A stretch of 64,000 nt of DNA. Origin: Rhodovastum atsumiense. GTDB lineage: Bacteria > Pseudomonadota > Alphaproteobacteria > Acetobacterales > Acetobacteraceae. The notes beneath the pieces are model-generated. The model was not told the DNA's origin and ran no database searches. It saw only the letters and a program-made list of their open reading frames with translations. The stretch is taken from positions 2,258,501-2,322,500 of the forward strand of contig NZ_OW485601.1 in NCBI RefSeq assembly GCF_937425535.1. Direction: 5' to 3'. The position numbers and the translations under genes are program-made. Below, piece after piece: positions 28,947 to 37,596 of the stretch. Each line of letters starts with the position of its first letter. Positions within the stretch are counted from its first letter, which is position 1.

Positions 28947-29834
28947 ATGAGTTCGCTCTCCCGTGCCGGTCTGCTCAACCGCATCCTCGGCCATTTCGGC
29001 CGGCGGCAGAACGAGCATTCGGTCCGTGCCTCGATCGCCGAACTGGTGCAGGAAGCGGCGCAAGCGCCACAGGTGCCCGGCCAGATCCCCGAGCTCGACC
29101 GGCAGGAACGCGCGCTGATCGCCAATGTGCTGCGCCTGCGCGGCACCACGGCCGACGACGTGATGGTGCCGCGCGCCGACATCGTGGCCATGCGCATCGA
29201 CGTCACCCTCGACGAGGCGATCGACCAGATCCGTCGCGAGGGCCATTCCCGCCTGCCGGTCTATCGCGAGCAGCTCGACGACGTTGCCGGCATGGTCCAC
29301 ATCAAGGACGTCTTCTCCTACGTGGGCCGACCGGAAGGGTTCAAACTGGAATCCATCCTGCGCCGCCCGTTGCTGGTGGCGCCGCAGGTTCCGGTGCTCG
29401 ACCTGCTGCTGCAGATGCGGCAGGCGCGCATGCATCTGGCGCTGGTAGTGGACGAGTACGGCGGTATCGATGGCCTGGTGACCATCGAGGACCTGGTCGA
29501 GACCATTGTCGGCGACATCTCCGACGAGCACGACGAGGTGCTCGGGCCGATGGTGACCGAGCGCGGCGACGGCTCGCTCGACCTCGACGCCCGGCTGCCG
29601 GTAGAGGATTTCGAAGCCCGCGTCGGCCCGGTGCTGACCGAGGACGAGCGCGAAGCCGATATCGACACTGTCGGCGGTCTGGTCTTCACCCTGGCCGGGC
29701 GGGTTCCCGCCCGTGGCGAGGTGATCGGCCACAGTGGCGGTTTCGAGTTCCGCATCCTGGAGGCGGATGCCCGCCGCATCCGCCGCATCCGTGTCCGCCG
29801 TCCCCCGCCGGCGCAACAGGAAGCCGCGGAATAA
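28947..29834 (+). CDS. corC: CorC/HlyC family CBS-domain protein
   Basis: A 295-residue protein with two CBS domains (about residues 70-195: DDVMVPRADIVAMRI and VVDEYGGIDGLVTIEDLVE) and a C-terminal CorC_HlyC domain (about 205-285, DTVGGLVFTLAGRVPARGE). There is no transmembrane segment, so it is the soluble CorC form linked to magnesium/cobalt handling or envelope stress; older names call it haemolysin-like (TlyC). It is the fourth gene of miaB-phoH-ybeY-corC. In many Alphaproteobacteria lnt comes next, but here lnt is 23 kb away, so the cluster has been split. The ATG at 28947 begins MSSLSRAGLLNR. Confidence 0.92.
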   Translation: MSSLSRAGLLNRILGHFGRRQNEHSVRASIAELVQEAAQAPQVPGQIPELDRQERALIANVLRLRGTTADDVMVPRADIVAMRIDVTLDEAIDQIRREGHSRLPVYREQLDDVAGMVHIKDVFSYVGRPEGFKLESILRRPLLVAPQVPVLDLLLQMRQARMHLALVVDEYGGIDGLVTIEDLVETIVGDISDEHDEVLGPMVTERGDGSLDLDARLPVEDFEARVGPVLTEDEREADIDTVGGLVFTLAGRVPARGEVIGHSGGFEFRILEADARRIRRIRVRRPPPAQQEAAE

Positions 29835-29848
29835 AGCCGCGCAGCGAG

Positions 29849-29900
29849 AATGGGATCCAAGGGCCTTGTGGCCCTTGGTGGGTCGAGGGCAAAGCCCTCG
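29849..29900. repeat. Composite hairpin repeat, copy 3 (short)
   Basis: AATGGGATCC is followed by hairpin A (CCAAGGGCC-TTGT-GGCCCTTGG) and hairpin B with a variant stem (CGAGGGC-AAA-GCCCTCG). Hairpin C is absent. It lies between the convergent ends of corC and secB. Confidence 0.8.
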
Positions 29901-29916
29901 CCTTCCTGACCCTTTC

Positions 29917-30426
29917 TTAGGCGATGCCCGCGACGGTATCGTTGCCCGGTGCCTGTGCCTGGGCGCGGCGGCTCTGCCACAGGGCGACGAAGTCGATCGG
30001 CTGCAGCAGCACCGGCGGGAAGCCGCCGTCGCGGGTCACGTCGGAGAGGATGTTGCGCGCGAAGGGGAACAGGATGCGCGGGCACTCGACCAGCAGCACC
30101 GGCTCGACCGTGTTCTCCGGCAGGCCGGACAGGGTAAACACCCCGGCATAGGCGAGTTCAGCGAGGAACACGCGGTTGCCTGCGCTGCCATTGGCCTGGG
30201 CTTCGGTGGCCTCGGCGCGGATCGCCAGCGTCACCTCGAAGGTGTCCTGGCCTTCGGCGATGCGGCGGGCCTGGACATCGAGGTTGATGTCGACGCGTGG
30301 GGCGTTGCGGAGCTGGGTGTAGATCTGTGGCGCGCCCGGCACCTCGAAGGAAAGGTCCTTGACGTACTGGATGTTGACCACCAGCGGAGGCACCTGGGGC
30401 TGGGCTGTCGGGTTGGTCTCGGACAT
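29917..30426 (-). CDS. secB: Protein-export chaperone SecB
   Basis: A 169-residue cytosolic tetrameric chaperone that keeps precursors unfolded and hands them to SecA. Typical segments are VNIQYVKDLSFEVPGAP near the N-terminus, YAGVFTLSGLPEN, CPRILFPFARNILSDVTRDGGFPP, and an Ala/Gln-rich tail. The start at 30426 (MSETNPTAQPQ) suits the family; the longer frame upstream to 30537 is not SecB-like. secB near the origin with Tim44-like and MltA genes is an alphaproteobacterial hallmark, as in Caulobacter. Confidence 0.95.
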   Translation of the reverse strand: MSETNPTAQPQVPPLVVNIQYVKDLSFEVPGAPQIYTQLRNAPRVDINLDVQARRIAEGQDTFEVTLAIRAEATEAQANGSAGNRVFLAELAYAGVFTLSGLPENTVEPVLLVECPRILFPFARNILSDVTRDGGFPPVLLQPIDFVALWQSRRAQAQAPGNDTVAGIA

Positions 30427-30544
30427 GGGGGCTTCTCCGTGTACTGGCGGGCCGTACTGGACAGGACCGACCGCGGGCGCGGTAGCACAGCGCGTCGCGG
30501 AGCGAAAGCGCGGGCTGTCCACCGAACGCAACGGCACCAGGCCG

Positions 30545-31105
30545 TCAGTGCCGCAGGGTGACGTCCTCCGGGCAGGGACCGGTCGGATCGCAGCGCCGCC
30601 ATTCCCCGTTCTCGAGGCGCTCGCCGGTCATGGCCAGGATGAATCCCCAGTGGGTGACCACCAGCGTATCCGACCAGTCCGGCAGTGCCGCCATCTCGGC
30701 CCGGAACAGGGCGGCCCGGTCCAGCAGGGCGTGCAACGGCTCTTCCTGCGCCGGCCACCACACTTCCTCGAGATGGGAAAAATCGTGGTCCGGCCAGGTC
30801 CGTGAAAGCCCGGTGCGGGGGGTGCCGACGTCGCAGGTGAAGGCGAAACGTTCCCGCACCACCGGATGCACAAGCACCGGCAGATCCAGCCGCTCGGCCA
30901 GCAGTGCCGCGGTCTGCAAAGTGCGGGTGTAGGGTGAGGCCAGGATGCGGCGGATCCGCTCGCCGGCCAGGGCTTCGGCCGCCTGCCCGATCTGCTGCCG
31001 GCCGAGCGGGGTCAAGGGCGGGTCGACGATACCGGGATCACGGCGATCGACCGCGAAACGGACGTTGAATTCGCTCTGGCCATGACGGAGCAGAATCATG
31101 GACAT
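30545..31105 (-). CDS. Histidine phosphatase family protein (phosphoglycerate mutase-like)
   Basis: A 186-residue single-domain phosphatase. The catalytic RHG motif is in MSMILLRHGQSEFN at the N-terminus, and the second catalytic His is in LVVTHWGFI near residue 155. The acid/base region is around RERFAF. It may be a general phosphatase or a phosphoglycerate mutase-like enzyme; sequence does not settle the substrate. Starts at 31105 (MSMI) or 31099 (MI) are equally plausible; neither has a strong ribosome binding site. It is transcribed toward secB with 118 bases between. Confidence 0.85.
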   Translation of the reverse strand: MSMILLRHGQSEFNVRFAVDRRDPGIVDPPLTPLGRQQIGQAAEALAGERIRRILASPYTRTLQTAALLAERLDLPVLVHPVVRERFAFTCDVGTPRTGLSRTWPDHDFSHLEEVWWPAQEEPLHALLDRAALFRAEMAALPDWSDTLVVTHWGFILAMTGERLENGEWRRCDPTGPCPEDVTLRH

Positions 31106-31251
31106 CGGATAGCGGGACACGTCCCCGGTCGCAACCATTCCCTCGGGCCATTTCCAGCCCTGTTCTTTGAGTGGTGCGTTGTCTCGCGGCGATGTCGGGC
31201 CTATGTCTGGGTCAATGCGCCCACTTCCATCTGGGCGCGATGGAGGGCGCT

Positions 31252-31929
31252 ATGGGTTCCAGCGGCAGTTTCCCGATCGACCTGGTCCTGTTCGGGATGA
31301 TCGCGGCATTCCTGGTGCTGCGCCTGCGCAGCATTCTGGGCCGGCGGACCGGATTCGAACGCCCGCCGATGCAGGAGCCTGGCCTCGCCCCCCGTACCGC
31401 GCCCGAGGGCCGGATCATCGACGGCATGGCCGAGCCAGCCGCTGCGGCCCCGCCTGCACGTCCCTTGCCCGATCCTGCCTCGCCCCCTGGCCAGGCGCTG
31501 GCCCGCATGCAGGGCGTCGACCGCAATTTCAATGCGGCCCAGTTCCTCGGCGGCGCCGAGGCGGCGTTCCGCATGATCGTCACTGCCTTCGCCACCGGCG
31601 ACCGCGCCACGCTGCGCGCCCTGCTCTCGGATGACACCTATCGCGCCTTCGAGGCCGCGATCACCGCGCGCGAAGCCGCCAACGAGCGCCAGCAGACGGA
31701 GCTGCGCGCCATCCACTCCGCCACCATCGAGGCGGCTGACCTGCGCGGCACCATCGCCGACATCACCGTCCGCTTTGTCACCGACCAGGTGAACGTCACC
31801 TTCGGCGCCAATGGCCTGCCGGTGGCCGGCGCGGATGCGGTCACCGAGATCACCGATCTCTGGACCTTCGAGCGCGACCTGACCTCGACCGATCCGACCT
31901 GGCGGCTGGTGGCCGCGCGCAGCGCCTGA
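31252..31929 (+). CDS. Tim44-like domain protein (TimA)
   Basis: A 225-residue protein. One N-terminal hydrophobic helix (FPIDLVLFGMIAAFLVLRL, residues 7-25) anchors it to the membrane. A Pro/Ala-rich linker runs to about residue 85, and a Tim44/MRPL45-type domain covers about 95-225 (AEAAFRMIVTAFATGDRATLR, ending in TDLWTFERDL and WRLVAARSA). Bacterial Tim44-like proteins are envelope proteins related to the mitochondrial import adaptor; their role is not well fixed. The ATG at 31252 has GGAGGG just upstream; an ATG four codons earlier is possible. The stop overlaps the mltA start by one base. Confidence 0.9.
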   Translation: MGSSGSFPIDLVLFGMIAAFLVLRLRSILGRRTGFERPPMQEPGLAPRTAPEGRIIDGMAEPAAAAPPARPLPDPASPPGQALARMQGVDRNFNAAQFLGGAEAAFRMIVTAFATGDRATLRALLSDDTYRAFEAAITAREAANERQQTELRAIHSATIEAADLRGTIADITVRFVTDQVNVTFGANGLPVAGADAVTEITDLWTFERDLTSTDPTWRLVAARSA

Positions 31930-33137
31930 TGCGTCAAGGGTTGCGGCGGGCCCTGGCCCGCCTGGCGGTTCCGCTCGCCGTGCTGGGGCTGGCCGCCTGT
32001 GTCGCCCCGCCGCCGCCGTCCCCGGAGGGCGGCGCCATGACGCTGGCCCCGGTCGGCTTCGACCGCCTGCCCGGCTGGCAGGCCGACCGCACCGCCGAGG
32101 CGGTGCCGGCCTTCCTGGCCGGCTGCAGCGCCATGCGCCCCGGGGGGGATCTTGGCGGCACCGGCGAGGCGGCGGCACGGGGCGGCGACCCGCTGCAGTG
32201 GCGGGCGTCCTGCGAGGCGGCCCGGGCGCTGCCGCCGGGTGACGAGGCGGCGGCACGGCGCTTCTTCGAGGGCTATTTCCAACCCTGGGCGATTGCCGGC
32301 AACGGCAACCCGAACGGGCTGTTCACCGGCTATTTCGAACCGGAAGTGGCGGGCGCCCGCAGCCCGGGCGGCCAGTACCGGGTGCCGCTGCTGGGCCGGC
32401 CCACCGATCTGATCCAGGTCGATCTCGGCGAGTTCGCACCGGACCTGAAGGGCCGCCGCCTGGTCGGGCGGATGGATGGCGGACGCCTGCTGCCCTATTG
32501 GGACCGCGCCGCCATCGAGGGCGGGGCCCTGTCTCGCCAGCGCCTTGGCCTGCTGTGGCTGACCGACCCGGTCGATGCCTTCGTGCTGCAGATCCAGGGC
32601 TCCGGCCGGGTGCGCCTGCCGCAGGGACGGGTGGTGCGGGTGAGCTACGCCGCGCAGAACGGCCGCCCCTATGTGCCGATCGGGCGCGTGCTCGCCGAGC
32701 GGGGCGAGATGAAGCTGGACCAGGTGTCCATGCCGGCCATCCGCGCCTGGCTCGATGCCCACCCGGCCGAGGCACAGGAGGTGATGAACCAGAATCCCTC
32801 CTACGTCTTCTTCCGCGAGCTGCTCGGCGTGCGCGAGGACGAGGGCCCGCCCGGCGCGCTCGGGGCAGGGCTGACGCCTGGCCGCTCGATCGCGATCGAC
32901 CGCGCCTATCTGCCGCTCGGCGCGCCGGTGTGGCTGGACACGACCGATCCGCTGACCGGGGCGAAACTGCAGCGCCTGACCATGGCGCAGGACCTCGGCG
33001 GCGCCATCAAGGGGCCGGTGCGCGCGGACGTGTTCTGGGGCTGGGGCCCCGACGCGGAGGCGCGGGCGGGACGGATGCGCCAGCCCGGCACCCAGTACGT
33101 GCTGCTGCCGAAGGCGGTGCAGGCCGCTTCCAGGTAG
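31929..33137 (+). CDS. mltA: Membrane-bound lytic murein transglycosylase A (MltA), lipoprotein
   Basis: A 402-residue lipoprotein that cleaves peptidoglycan to 1,6-anhydro products. The signal peptide ends in a lipobox LAAC (Cys24). The MltA core includes GLFTGYFEPEVAGARS near residue 130. The 3D domain at the C-terminus has GRSIAIDRAYLPLGAPVWLD and the catalytic-Asp region MAQDLGGAIKGPVRADVFWG. The ATG overlaps the Tim44-like gene's TGA by one base, so the two are co-translated. The order Tim44-mltA is conserved in Alphaproteobacteria. Confidence 0.95.
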   Translation: MRQGLRRALARLAVPLAVLGLAACVAPPPPSPEGGAMTLAPVGFDRLPGWQADRTAEAVPAFLAGCSAMRPGGDLGGTGEAAARGGDPLQWRASCEAARALPPGDEAAARRFFEGYFQPWAIAGNGNPNGLFTGYFEPEVAGARSPGGQYRVPLLGRPTDLIQVDLGEFAPDLKGRRLVGRMDGGRLLPYWDRAAIEGGALSRQRLGLLWLTDPVDAFVLQIQGSGRVRLPQGRVVRVSYAAQNGRPYVPIGRVLAERGEMKLDQVSMPAIRAWLDAHPAEAQEVMNQNPSYVFFRELLGVREDEGPPGALGAGLTPGRSIAIDRAYLPLGAPVWLDTTDPLTGAKLQRLTMAQDLGGAIKGPVRADVFWGWGPDAEARAGRMRQPGTQYVLLPKAVQAASR

Positions 33138-33142
33138 TTACG

Positions 33143-33973
33143 ATGGACGGGTCTTCGGGGATCGGTACCGGTCCCACCCTGCTTTGCGGCGATTGCCTCA
33201 CCATGCTGGCCGGCCTGCCGGAAGCGTCGGTGGACGTGGTGGTCACCTCGCCGCCGTATAACCTGAAGCTGCGCTACGCCAGCTACGAGGACAGCCGGGA
33301 GGAAGCGGAGTACCTCGACTGGATGGTGCAGGTGGCGGCGGCGCTGAAGCGGGTGATGAAGCCGGATGCGTCGTTCTTCCTCAATATTTCCGGCTCCCCG
33401 AACCATCCCTGGCTGCCGTTCGAGCTGATCGTGCGGCTGCGCAGCCTGTTCGTGCTGCAGAACCACATCACCTGGATCAAGTCGATCACCACCGGGCAGG
33501 CGAGCGTCGGCCACTTCAAGCCGGTGCGCGGCAACCGCTTCCTGCACCACGCCCACGAGCACATCTTCCACCTGACCCGCGACGGACGGGTGGAGCTGGA
33601 CCGGATGGCGATCGGCGTCCCCTACGCCGACAAGTCCAACATCGCCCGCCGCGGCCACCCGCGCGACCTGCGCTGCCGCGGCAATACCTGGTTCATCCCC
33701 TACGAGACGGTGCAGAGCCGCGCCGAAAAGTTCCACCACCCCGGCACCTTTCCGGTCGAGCTGCCCCGCTGGTGCATCCGCCTGCATGGCCGCGCGGCAC
33801 CGGTGGTGCTGGACCCCTTCGTCGGCACCGGCACGACGGTGGTGGCGGCGCTGCAGGAAGGGGCGCACGGGATCGGCATCGACATCGACCCCGCCTACAT
33901 CGCCATTGCCTCGAGCCGGCTGGCGAAGCAGGGCACGCCCGTCTCGCCTTCCGCGGGCGCCACGATAGAATAG
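33143..33973 (+). CDS. Site-specific DNA methyltransferase (beta-type, N6-A or N4-C)
   Basis: A 276-residue DNA methyltransferase. The catalytic motif IV is TSPPYN (residues 35-40), near the N-terminus. The SAM-binding motif I, DPFVGTGTTVVAA, follows near residue 224. That order (IV before I) is the beta class, as in CcrM and HinfI enzymes. S-P-P-Y favours N4-cytosine or N6-adenine. It lacks the extra C-terminal (RAMA) domain of CcrM, whose length is about 350. No restriction endonuclease gene is adjacent, so it is solitary. It starts 5 bases after mltA and ends 4 bases before lutA, suggesting co-transcription. Confidence 0.9.
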   Translation: MDGSSGIGTGPTLLCGDCLTMLAGLPEASVDVVVTSPPYNLKLRYASYEDSREEAEYLDWMVQVAAALKRVMKPDASFFLNISGSPNHPWLPFELIVRLRSLFVLQNHITWIKSITTGQASVGHFKPVRGNRFLHHAHEHIFHLTRDGRVELDRMAIGVPYADKSNIARRGHPRDLRCRGNTWFIPYETVQSRAEKFHHPGTFPVELPRWCIRLHGRAAPVVLDPFVGTGTTVVAALQEGAHGIGIDIDPAYIAIASSRLAKQGTPVSPSAGATIE

Positions 33974-33977
33974 ACGC

Positions 33978-34775
33978 ATGTCGCAAACGTCATCCCCCGC
34001 CGCGCCGCCGGCGCGGCCGCGCGTGGCCCTGTTCGTCACCTGTCTGGTCGACCTGCATCGCCCGACCATCGGCTTCGCGGCCATCAAGCTGCTCCAGGCG
34101 GCCGGCTGCGAGGTGGAAGTGCCGCGCGGGCAGACCTGCTGCGGCCAGCCGGCCTATAATTCCGGCGACCGCGCCACCGCCCGCGACCTCGCCCGCGCCT
34201 TCATCGAGACCTTCGCCGGCTACGACTACATCGCCGTGCCGTCCGGTTCCTGCGCCGGGATGCTGCGCCACCACGTGCCCGGGCTGTTCGACGACGACCC
34301 GGAGCTGCGCACCCGCGCCCAGGCCGTCAGCGAGCGCACCTATGAACTGGTCAGCTTCCTGACCGACGTGATGGGCATGGACAAGGTCGAGGCCCGGTAC
34401 GAGGGCACCGTCACCTATCACGATGCCTGCTCGGGCCTGCGCGAGCTCGGCGTCAAAGACCAGCCGCGGCGGCTGCTCGGCACGGTCGGCGGGCTGACCC
34501 TGACCGAGATGGCGGAGCCGGAAACCTGCTGCGGCTTCGGCGGCACGTTCTGCGTGAAGTATCCCGACATCTCCACGCGCATGGTGTCCGACAAGACGCG
34601 CGACGTGACCAGGACCGGCGCCGACACGTTGCTTGCCGGTGATCTCGGCTGCCTGCTGAACGTGGCCGGGCGGCTGGAACGCGAAGGCAGCAAGGTCAAG
34701 GTGCGCCATGTCGCCGAAGTCCTGGCGGACATGACCGCACTGGTGCCGCCAATCGGCGAACCAAACGAAAAGTAA
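33978..34775 (+). CDS. lutA: Lactate utilization protein A (Fe-S oxidoreductase subunit)
   Basis: A 265-residue cytoplasmic protein with two CCG domains of the GlpC/LutA/HdrB type. The first is GQTCCGQPAYNSGD near residue 52 and the second is AEPETCCGFGGTFCVKYPD near residue 182; these cysteines bind an iron-sulfur cluster. With LutB and LutC it oxidises L-lactate to pyruvate. Its stop is followed by an AT-rich gap and a MaoC gene before lutB, so the lut genes are not strictly contiguous. It starts just 4 bases after the methyltransferase gene. Confidence 0.92.
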   Translation: MSQTSSPAAPPARPRVALFVTCLVDLHRPTIGFAAIKLLQAAGCEVEVPRGQTCCGQPAYNSGDRATARDLARAFIETFAGYDYIAVPSGSCAGMLRHHVPGLFDDDPELRTRAQAVSERTYELVSFLTDVMGMDKVEARYEGTVTYHDACSGLRELGVKDQPRRLLGTVGGLTLTEMAEPETCCGFGGTFCVKYPDISTRMVSDKTRDVTRTGADTLLAGDLGCLLNVAGRLEREGSKVKVRHVAEVLADMTALVPPIGEPNEK

Positions 34776-34801
34776 AATAGTTGCTTATCATTTGTTAGAT
34801 G

Positions 34802-34828
34802 TGCGCCGTCATTCATTATGACGGCGCA
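34802..34828 (+). terminator. Perfect hairpin after lutA
   Basis: TGCGCCGTCAT and ATGACGGCGCA form a perfect 11-bp stem with loop TCATT, 26 bases after the lutA stop. There is no T-run, but an isolated hairpin in an AT-rich gap is consistent with termination or mRNA 3'-end protection. Confidence 0.55.
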
Positions 34829-34834
34829 GGGCGG

Positions 34835-34862
34835 TTGCGTTCATAGCACCAGATGATATACA
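34835..34862 (+). promoter_or_regulatory. Probable promoter for the maoC-lutB-lutC group
   Basis: TTGCGT (34835-34840) and TATACA (34857-34862) are 16 bases apart in a locally AT-rich stretch, 57 bases before the MaoC start. It follows the lutA hairpin, so lutA and the later lut genes may be separate transcripts. Confidence 0.45.
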
Positions 34863-34918
34863 ATCTTAAGATGAATATCGGATTCATGAAATAATAACCT
34901 CTGCGGGGACCTCCAACC

Positions 34919-35395
34919 ATGGACGGCTTGATTTGGCAATTTGCACCGCCGGAGCCGACGCGCTGGTTCGAGGATTTCAGCGTCGGTGAAAGTTTCGCGC
35001 TGCCACCCCGCACGCTCGGTCCGTTGCACTTCCGTGCCTATGCCGAAGCCAGCGGCGAGATGCACGAACTGCATACCGATCCTGCGTACTGCCAGCTCCT
35101 GGGCCTGCCCGGCAGGCTGGCGCACGGCTTCCTGGTCGCGGCGCAGACCACGGCGGGGGCCTGCGAGTTCGTCCGCATGGTGGAGGCCGCGCTGGTGGGG
35201 ATGGTCGAGCAATCCAGCCGTTTCCTGCGCCCCGCGCACGAAGGCGACACCTTGTATCCACGCCTGACGGTCACGTTGCTGGCGCCGAACACCTCCACCG
35301 GCGTGGTGGGGCTGCACAGCATCATCCACAACCAGCGGCGCGAACTGGTGATGGAGGGGATGCAGAAATGGGTGCTGCGCCGCCGTCCGGTCTAA
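34919..35395 (+). CDS. MaoC family dehydratase (hot-dog fold)
   Basis: A 158-residue protein of the MaoC/(R)-hydratase family, with the pattern FEDFSVGESFALPPRTLGPLHF at residues 17-38 and AYAEASGEMHELHTDPAYC holding the catalytic D/H-type pair. The family hydrates enoyl-CoA or acts in acyl-CoA metabolism. It sits between lutA and lutB; whether it works with lactate oxidation is unclear, and it may be an insertion into the lut group. The ATG at 34919 is preceded by GGGGACCT-type purines. Confidence 0.83.
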   Translation: MDGLIWQFAPPEPTRWFEDFSVGESFALPPRTLGPLHFRAYAEASGEMHELHTDPAYCQLLGLPGRLAHGFLVAAQTTAGACEFVRMVEAALVGMVEQSSRFLRPAHEGDTLYPRLTVTLLAPNTSTGVVGLHSIIHNQRRELVMEGMQKWVLRRRPV

Positions 35396-35463
35396 ACCCC
35401 GGACACGGCTCTGGCGTCACTGACGACGGCCGCTAGATTGGTCGTTCTCGCCCGGAGACGTCG

Positions 35464-36891
35464 ATGCTCGCCACCAGCCCTGCCTTCAAGGAAAATGCCG
35501 CCCGCGCCCTGGCCGATCCGGGGCTGCAGAAGGCGCTCGCCAATACCCGGCCGGCCTTTCCCGCCCGCCGCGCCGCCGCCGTCGCCGCACTGCCGGAATT
35601 CGAGCAGTTGCGGGAGGTCGGCCGCGACATCAAGAACCACACCCTGGCGAATCTCGATTTCTACCTCGAAACCTTCGCCGCCAATGTCGAGCGCGCCGGC
35701 GGCAAGGTGCACTGGTGCAGCACCGCCGACGAGGCCCGCGCGGCGGTGCTGGAGATCTGCCGCAAGGCCGGCGCGAAGACCGTGACCAAGGGCAAGTCGA
35801 TGATCTCCGAGGAACTCGGGATCAACGACCACCTGGAGCAGAACGGCATCACCCCGGTCGAGACGGATCTCGGCGAATACATCATCCAGCTCCGCCGCGA
35901 GCCGCCGAGCCACATCATCGCCCCCGCCTTCCACCTCAACCGCGAGGACTGGGAGGAAAGCTTCCGCGCCTCCCACACCGACCTGCCCGCCGACCGCGTC
36001 TTCTCTGATCGCCGCGACATCCTGGCGGAGGCGCGCGGCAAGCTGCGCCAGCGCTTCCTCGCCGCCGACGTGGGCATCACCGGCGCCAATTTCCTGATCG
36101 CCGAAACCGGCAGCAGCGTCATCGTCACCAACGAGGGCAACGGCGACCTGACCCAGACGCTGCCGCGGGTGCACATCGCGCTCGCCAGCATCGAGAAGGT
36201 GGTGCCGACGCTGGAGGATGCCTGCACGCTGCTGCGGCTGCTGGCGCGCTCGGCGACCGGGCAGGACATGTCGGTCTACACGACCTTTTCCACCGGCAGC
36301 CGCCGGCCGGACGACCTGGACGGCCCCGGGGAATACCATGTCGTGCTGCTCGACAACGGCCGTTCCGCCATGCTGGGCACCGAGTTCCAGGACATGCTGC
36401 GCTGCATCCGCTGTGCCGCCTGCCTGAACCATTGCCCGGTCTATTTCACCGTGGGCGGCCATGCCTATGGCTGGGTCTATCCCGGGCCGATGGGCAGCGT
36501 GCTCACCCCCGGCCTGATCGGGGTGGACAAGGCCGGCCACCTGCCCAACGCCAGCACCTTCTGCGGCCGCTGCGAGAGCGTCTGCCCGGTGAAGATTCCA
36601 TTACCCAAGCTGATGCGGCACTGGCGCGAGCGGGAATTCGAACGACATCTCACGCCGCCGACGACGCGCGCCGGGCTTCGCCTGTGGGGGTGGTTCGCCC
36701 GCCGGCCGGGTGCTTACCGGCTGGCGACGCAGATCCTGGCACGGGGCCTGGGGTGGCTCGGGCAACGGCGCGGACGCTTCACCTCCCTGCCGCTGGCCGG
36801 CGGCTGGACCGCCGGACGCGACCTGCCGGCGCCGGAGGGCGAGACCTTCTTCGCGCGCTATGCCCGCGAGCAGCGGGCGGGGAGGGCCTGA
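35464..36891 (+). CDS. lutB: Lactate utilization protein B (iron-sulfur oxidoreductase)
   Basis: A 475-residue cytoplasmic protein of the LutB/YkgF family. The N-terminal LUD domain runs to about residue 290 and includes VTKGKSMISEELGIN and FLIAETGSSVIVTNEGNGDL. Two 4Fe-4S motifs follow: CIRCAACLNHCPVY near residue 317 and CGRCESVCPVKIP near 366. A variable Arg-rich tail ends the protein. It acts with LutA and LutC in L-lactate oxidation. lutC begins two bases after its stop, with GGGGAGGG inside its end as the ribosome binding site. Confidence 0.94.
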   Translation: MLATSPAFKENAARALADPGLQKALANTRPAFPARRAAAVAALPEFEQLREVGRDIKNHTLANLDFYLETFAANVERAGGKVHWCSTADEARAAVLEICRKAGAKTVTKGKSMISEELGINDHLEQNGITPVETDLGEYIIQLRREPPSHIIAPAFHLNREDWEESFRASHTDLPADRVFSDRRDILAEARGKLRQRFLAADVGITGANFLIAETGSSVIVTNEGNGDLTQTLPRVHIALASIEKVVPTLEDACTLLRLLARSATGQDMSVYTTFSTGSRRPDDLDGPGEYHVVLLDNGRSAMLGTEFQDMLRCIRCAACLNHCPVYFTVGGHAYGWVYPGPMGSVLTPGLIGVDKAGHLPNASTFCGRCESVCPVKIPLPKLMRHWREREFERHLTPPTTRAGLRLWGWFARRPGAYRLATQILARGLGWLGQRRGRFTSLPLAGGWTAGRDLPAPEGETFFARYAREQRAGRA

Positions 36892-36893
36892 CC

Positions 36894-37595
36894 ATGTCGA
36901 AGGAAGCCATGCTGGGCGCCATTCGCCGCAGCCTGCACCGCGGCCCCTTGCCCGAGGAACGCCAGCAGGAGCTGCGCGCCCGGCTCGCGGGGCATCCGCG
37001 CCATCTGATCCCCGCACGCAGCCGCCTGCCCCGCGCCGGGCAGATCGCGCTGTTCATGCGCCACGTGGAAAAGGAGTTCGGCACCATCGTCCGCGTGCCC
37101 GACGCCGCCGCGGTGCCGGAGGCGATCGCCACCTATCTCGCCGCCCAGAACCTGCCCAGCACGCTGGTGATGGCACCGCATCCGGAGCTGCGGGCAATTC
37201 CCTGGGAACAGCGTCCCCTGCTGAGCATCCGCGAAGGGCGGGCCGAGGCCTCCGACCTCGTCAGCGTGCAGCACGGCTATGCCGCGGTGGCCGAGACGGG
37301 CACGCTGGTGCTGCCGGGCGTGCCCGAGCGGCCGACCACGCTGAACATCCTGTGCGACACCGAGATCGTCGTGCTGCGTGCCAGCCGCGTGGTCGGTGCG
37401 CTGGAAGAAGCCTGGGACCGGCTGCGGGCGGAACGGCAGGATGCCACCACGGGGGGATTCATGCCGCGCAACGTCATGCTGGTGAGCGGCCCCTCTCGTT
37501 CCGCCGACATCGAATCCACCCTGGAGCTGGGCGCGCACGGGCCACGGCGGCTGCATATCGTGCTGGTCGACGACGACCCGGACGCCCTGGCCTGA
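36894..37595 (+). CDS. lutC: Lactate utilization protein C (LUD domain)
   Basis: A 233-residue LUD-domain protein. Conserved elements are the VSVQHGYAAVAETGTLVL segment near residues 124-141, VVLRASRVVGALEEAW, and LVSGPSRSADIESTLELGAHGP near 200, all typical of LutC/YkgG. It is the third subunit needed for LutABC-dependent lactate oxidation. It is coupled to lutB by a two-base gap and followed at once by the DUF4258 gene. Confidence 0.93.
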   Translation: MSKEAMLGAIRRSLHRGPLPEERQQELRARLAGHPRHLIPARSRLPRAGQIALFMRHVEKEFGTIVRVPDAAAVPEAIATYLAAQNLPSTLVMAPHPELRAIPWEQRPLLSIREGRAEASDLVSVQHGYAAVAETGTLVLPGVPERPTTLNILCDTEIVVLRASRVVGALEEAWDRLRAERQDATTGGFMPRNVMLVSGPSRSADIESTLELGAHGPRRLHIVLVDDDPDALA

Positions 37596-37596
37596 C

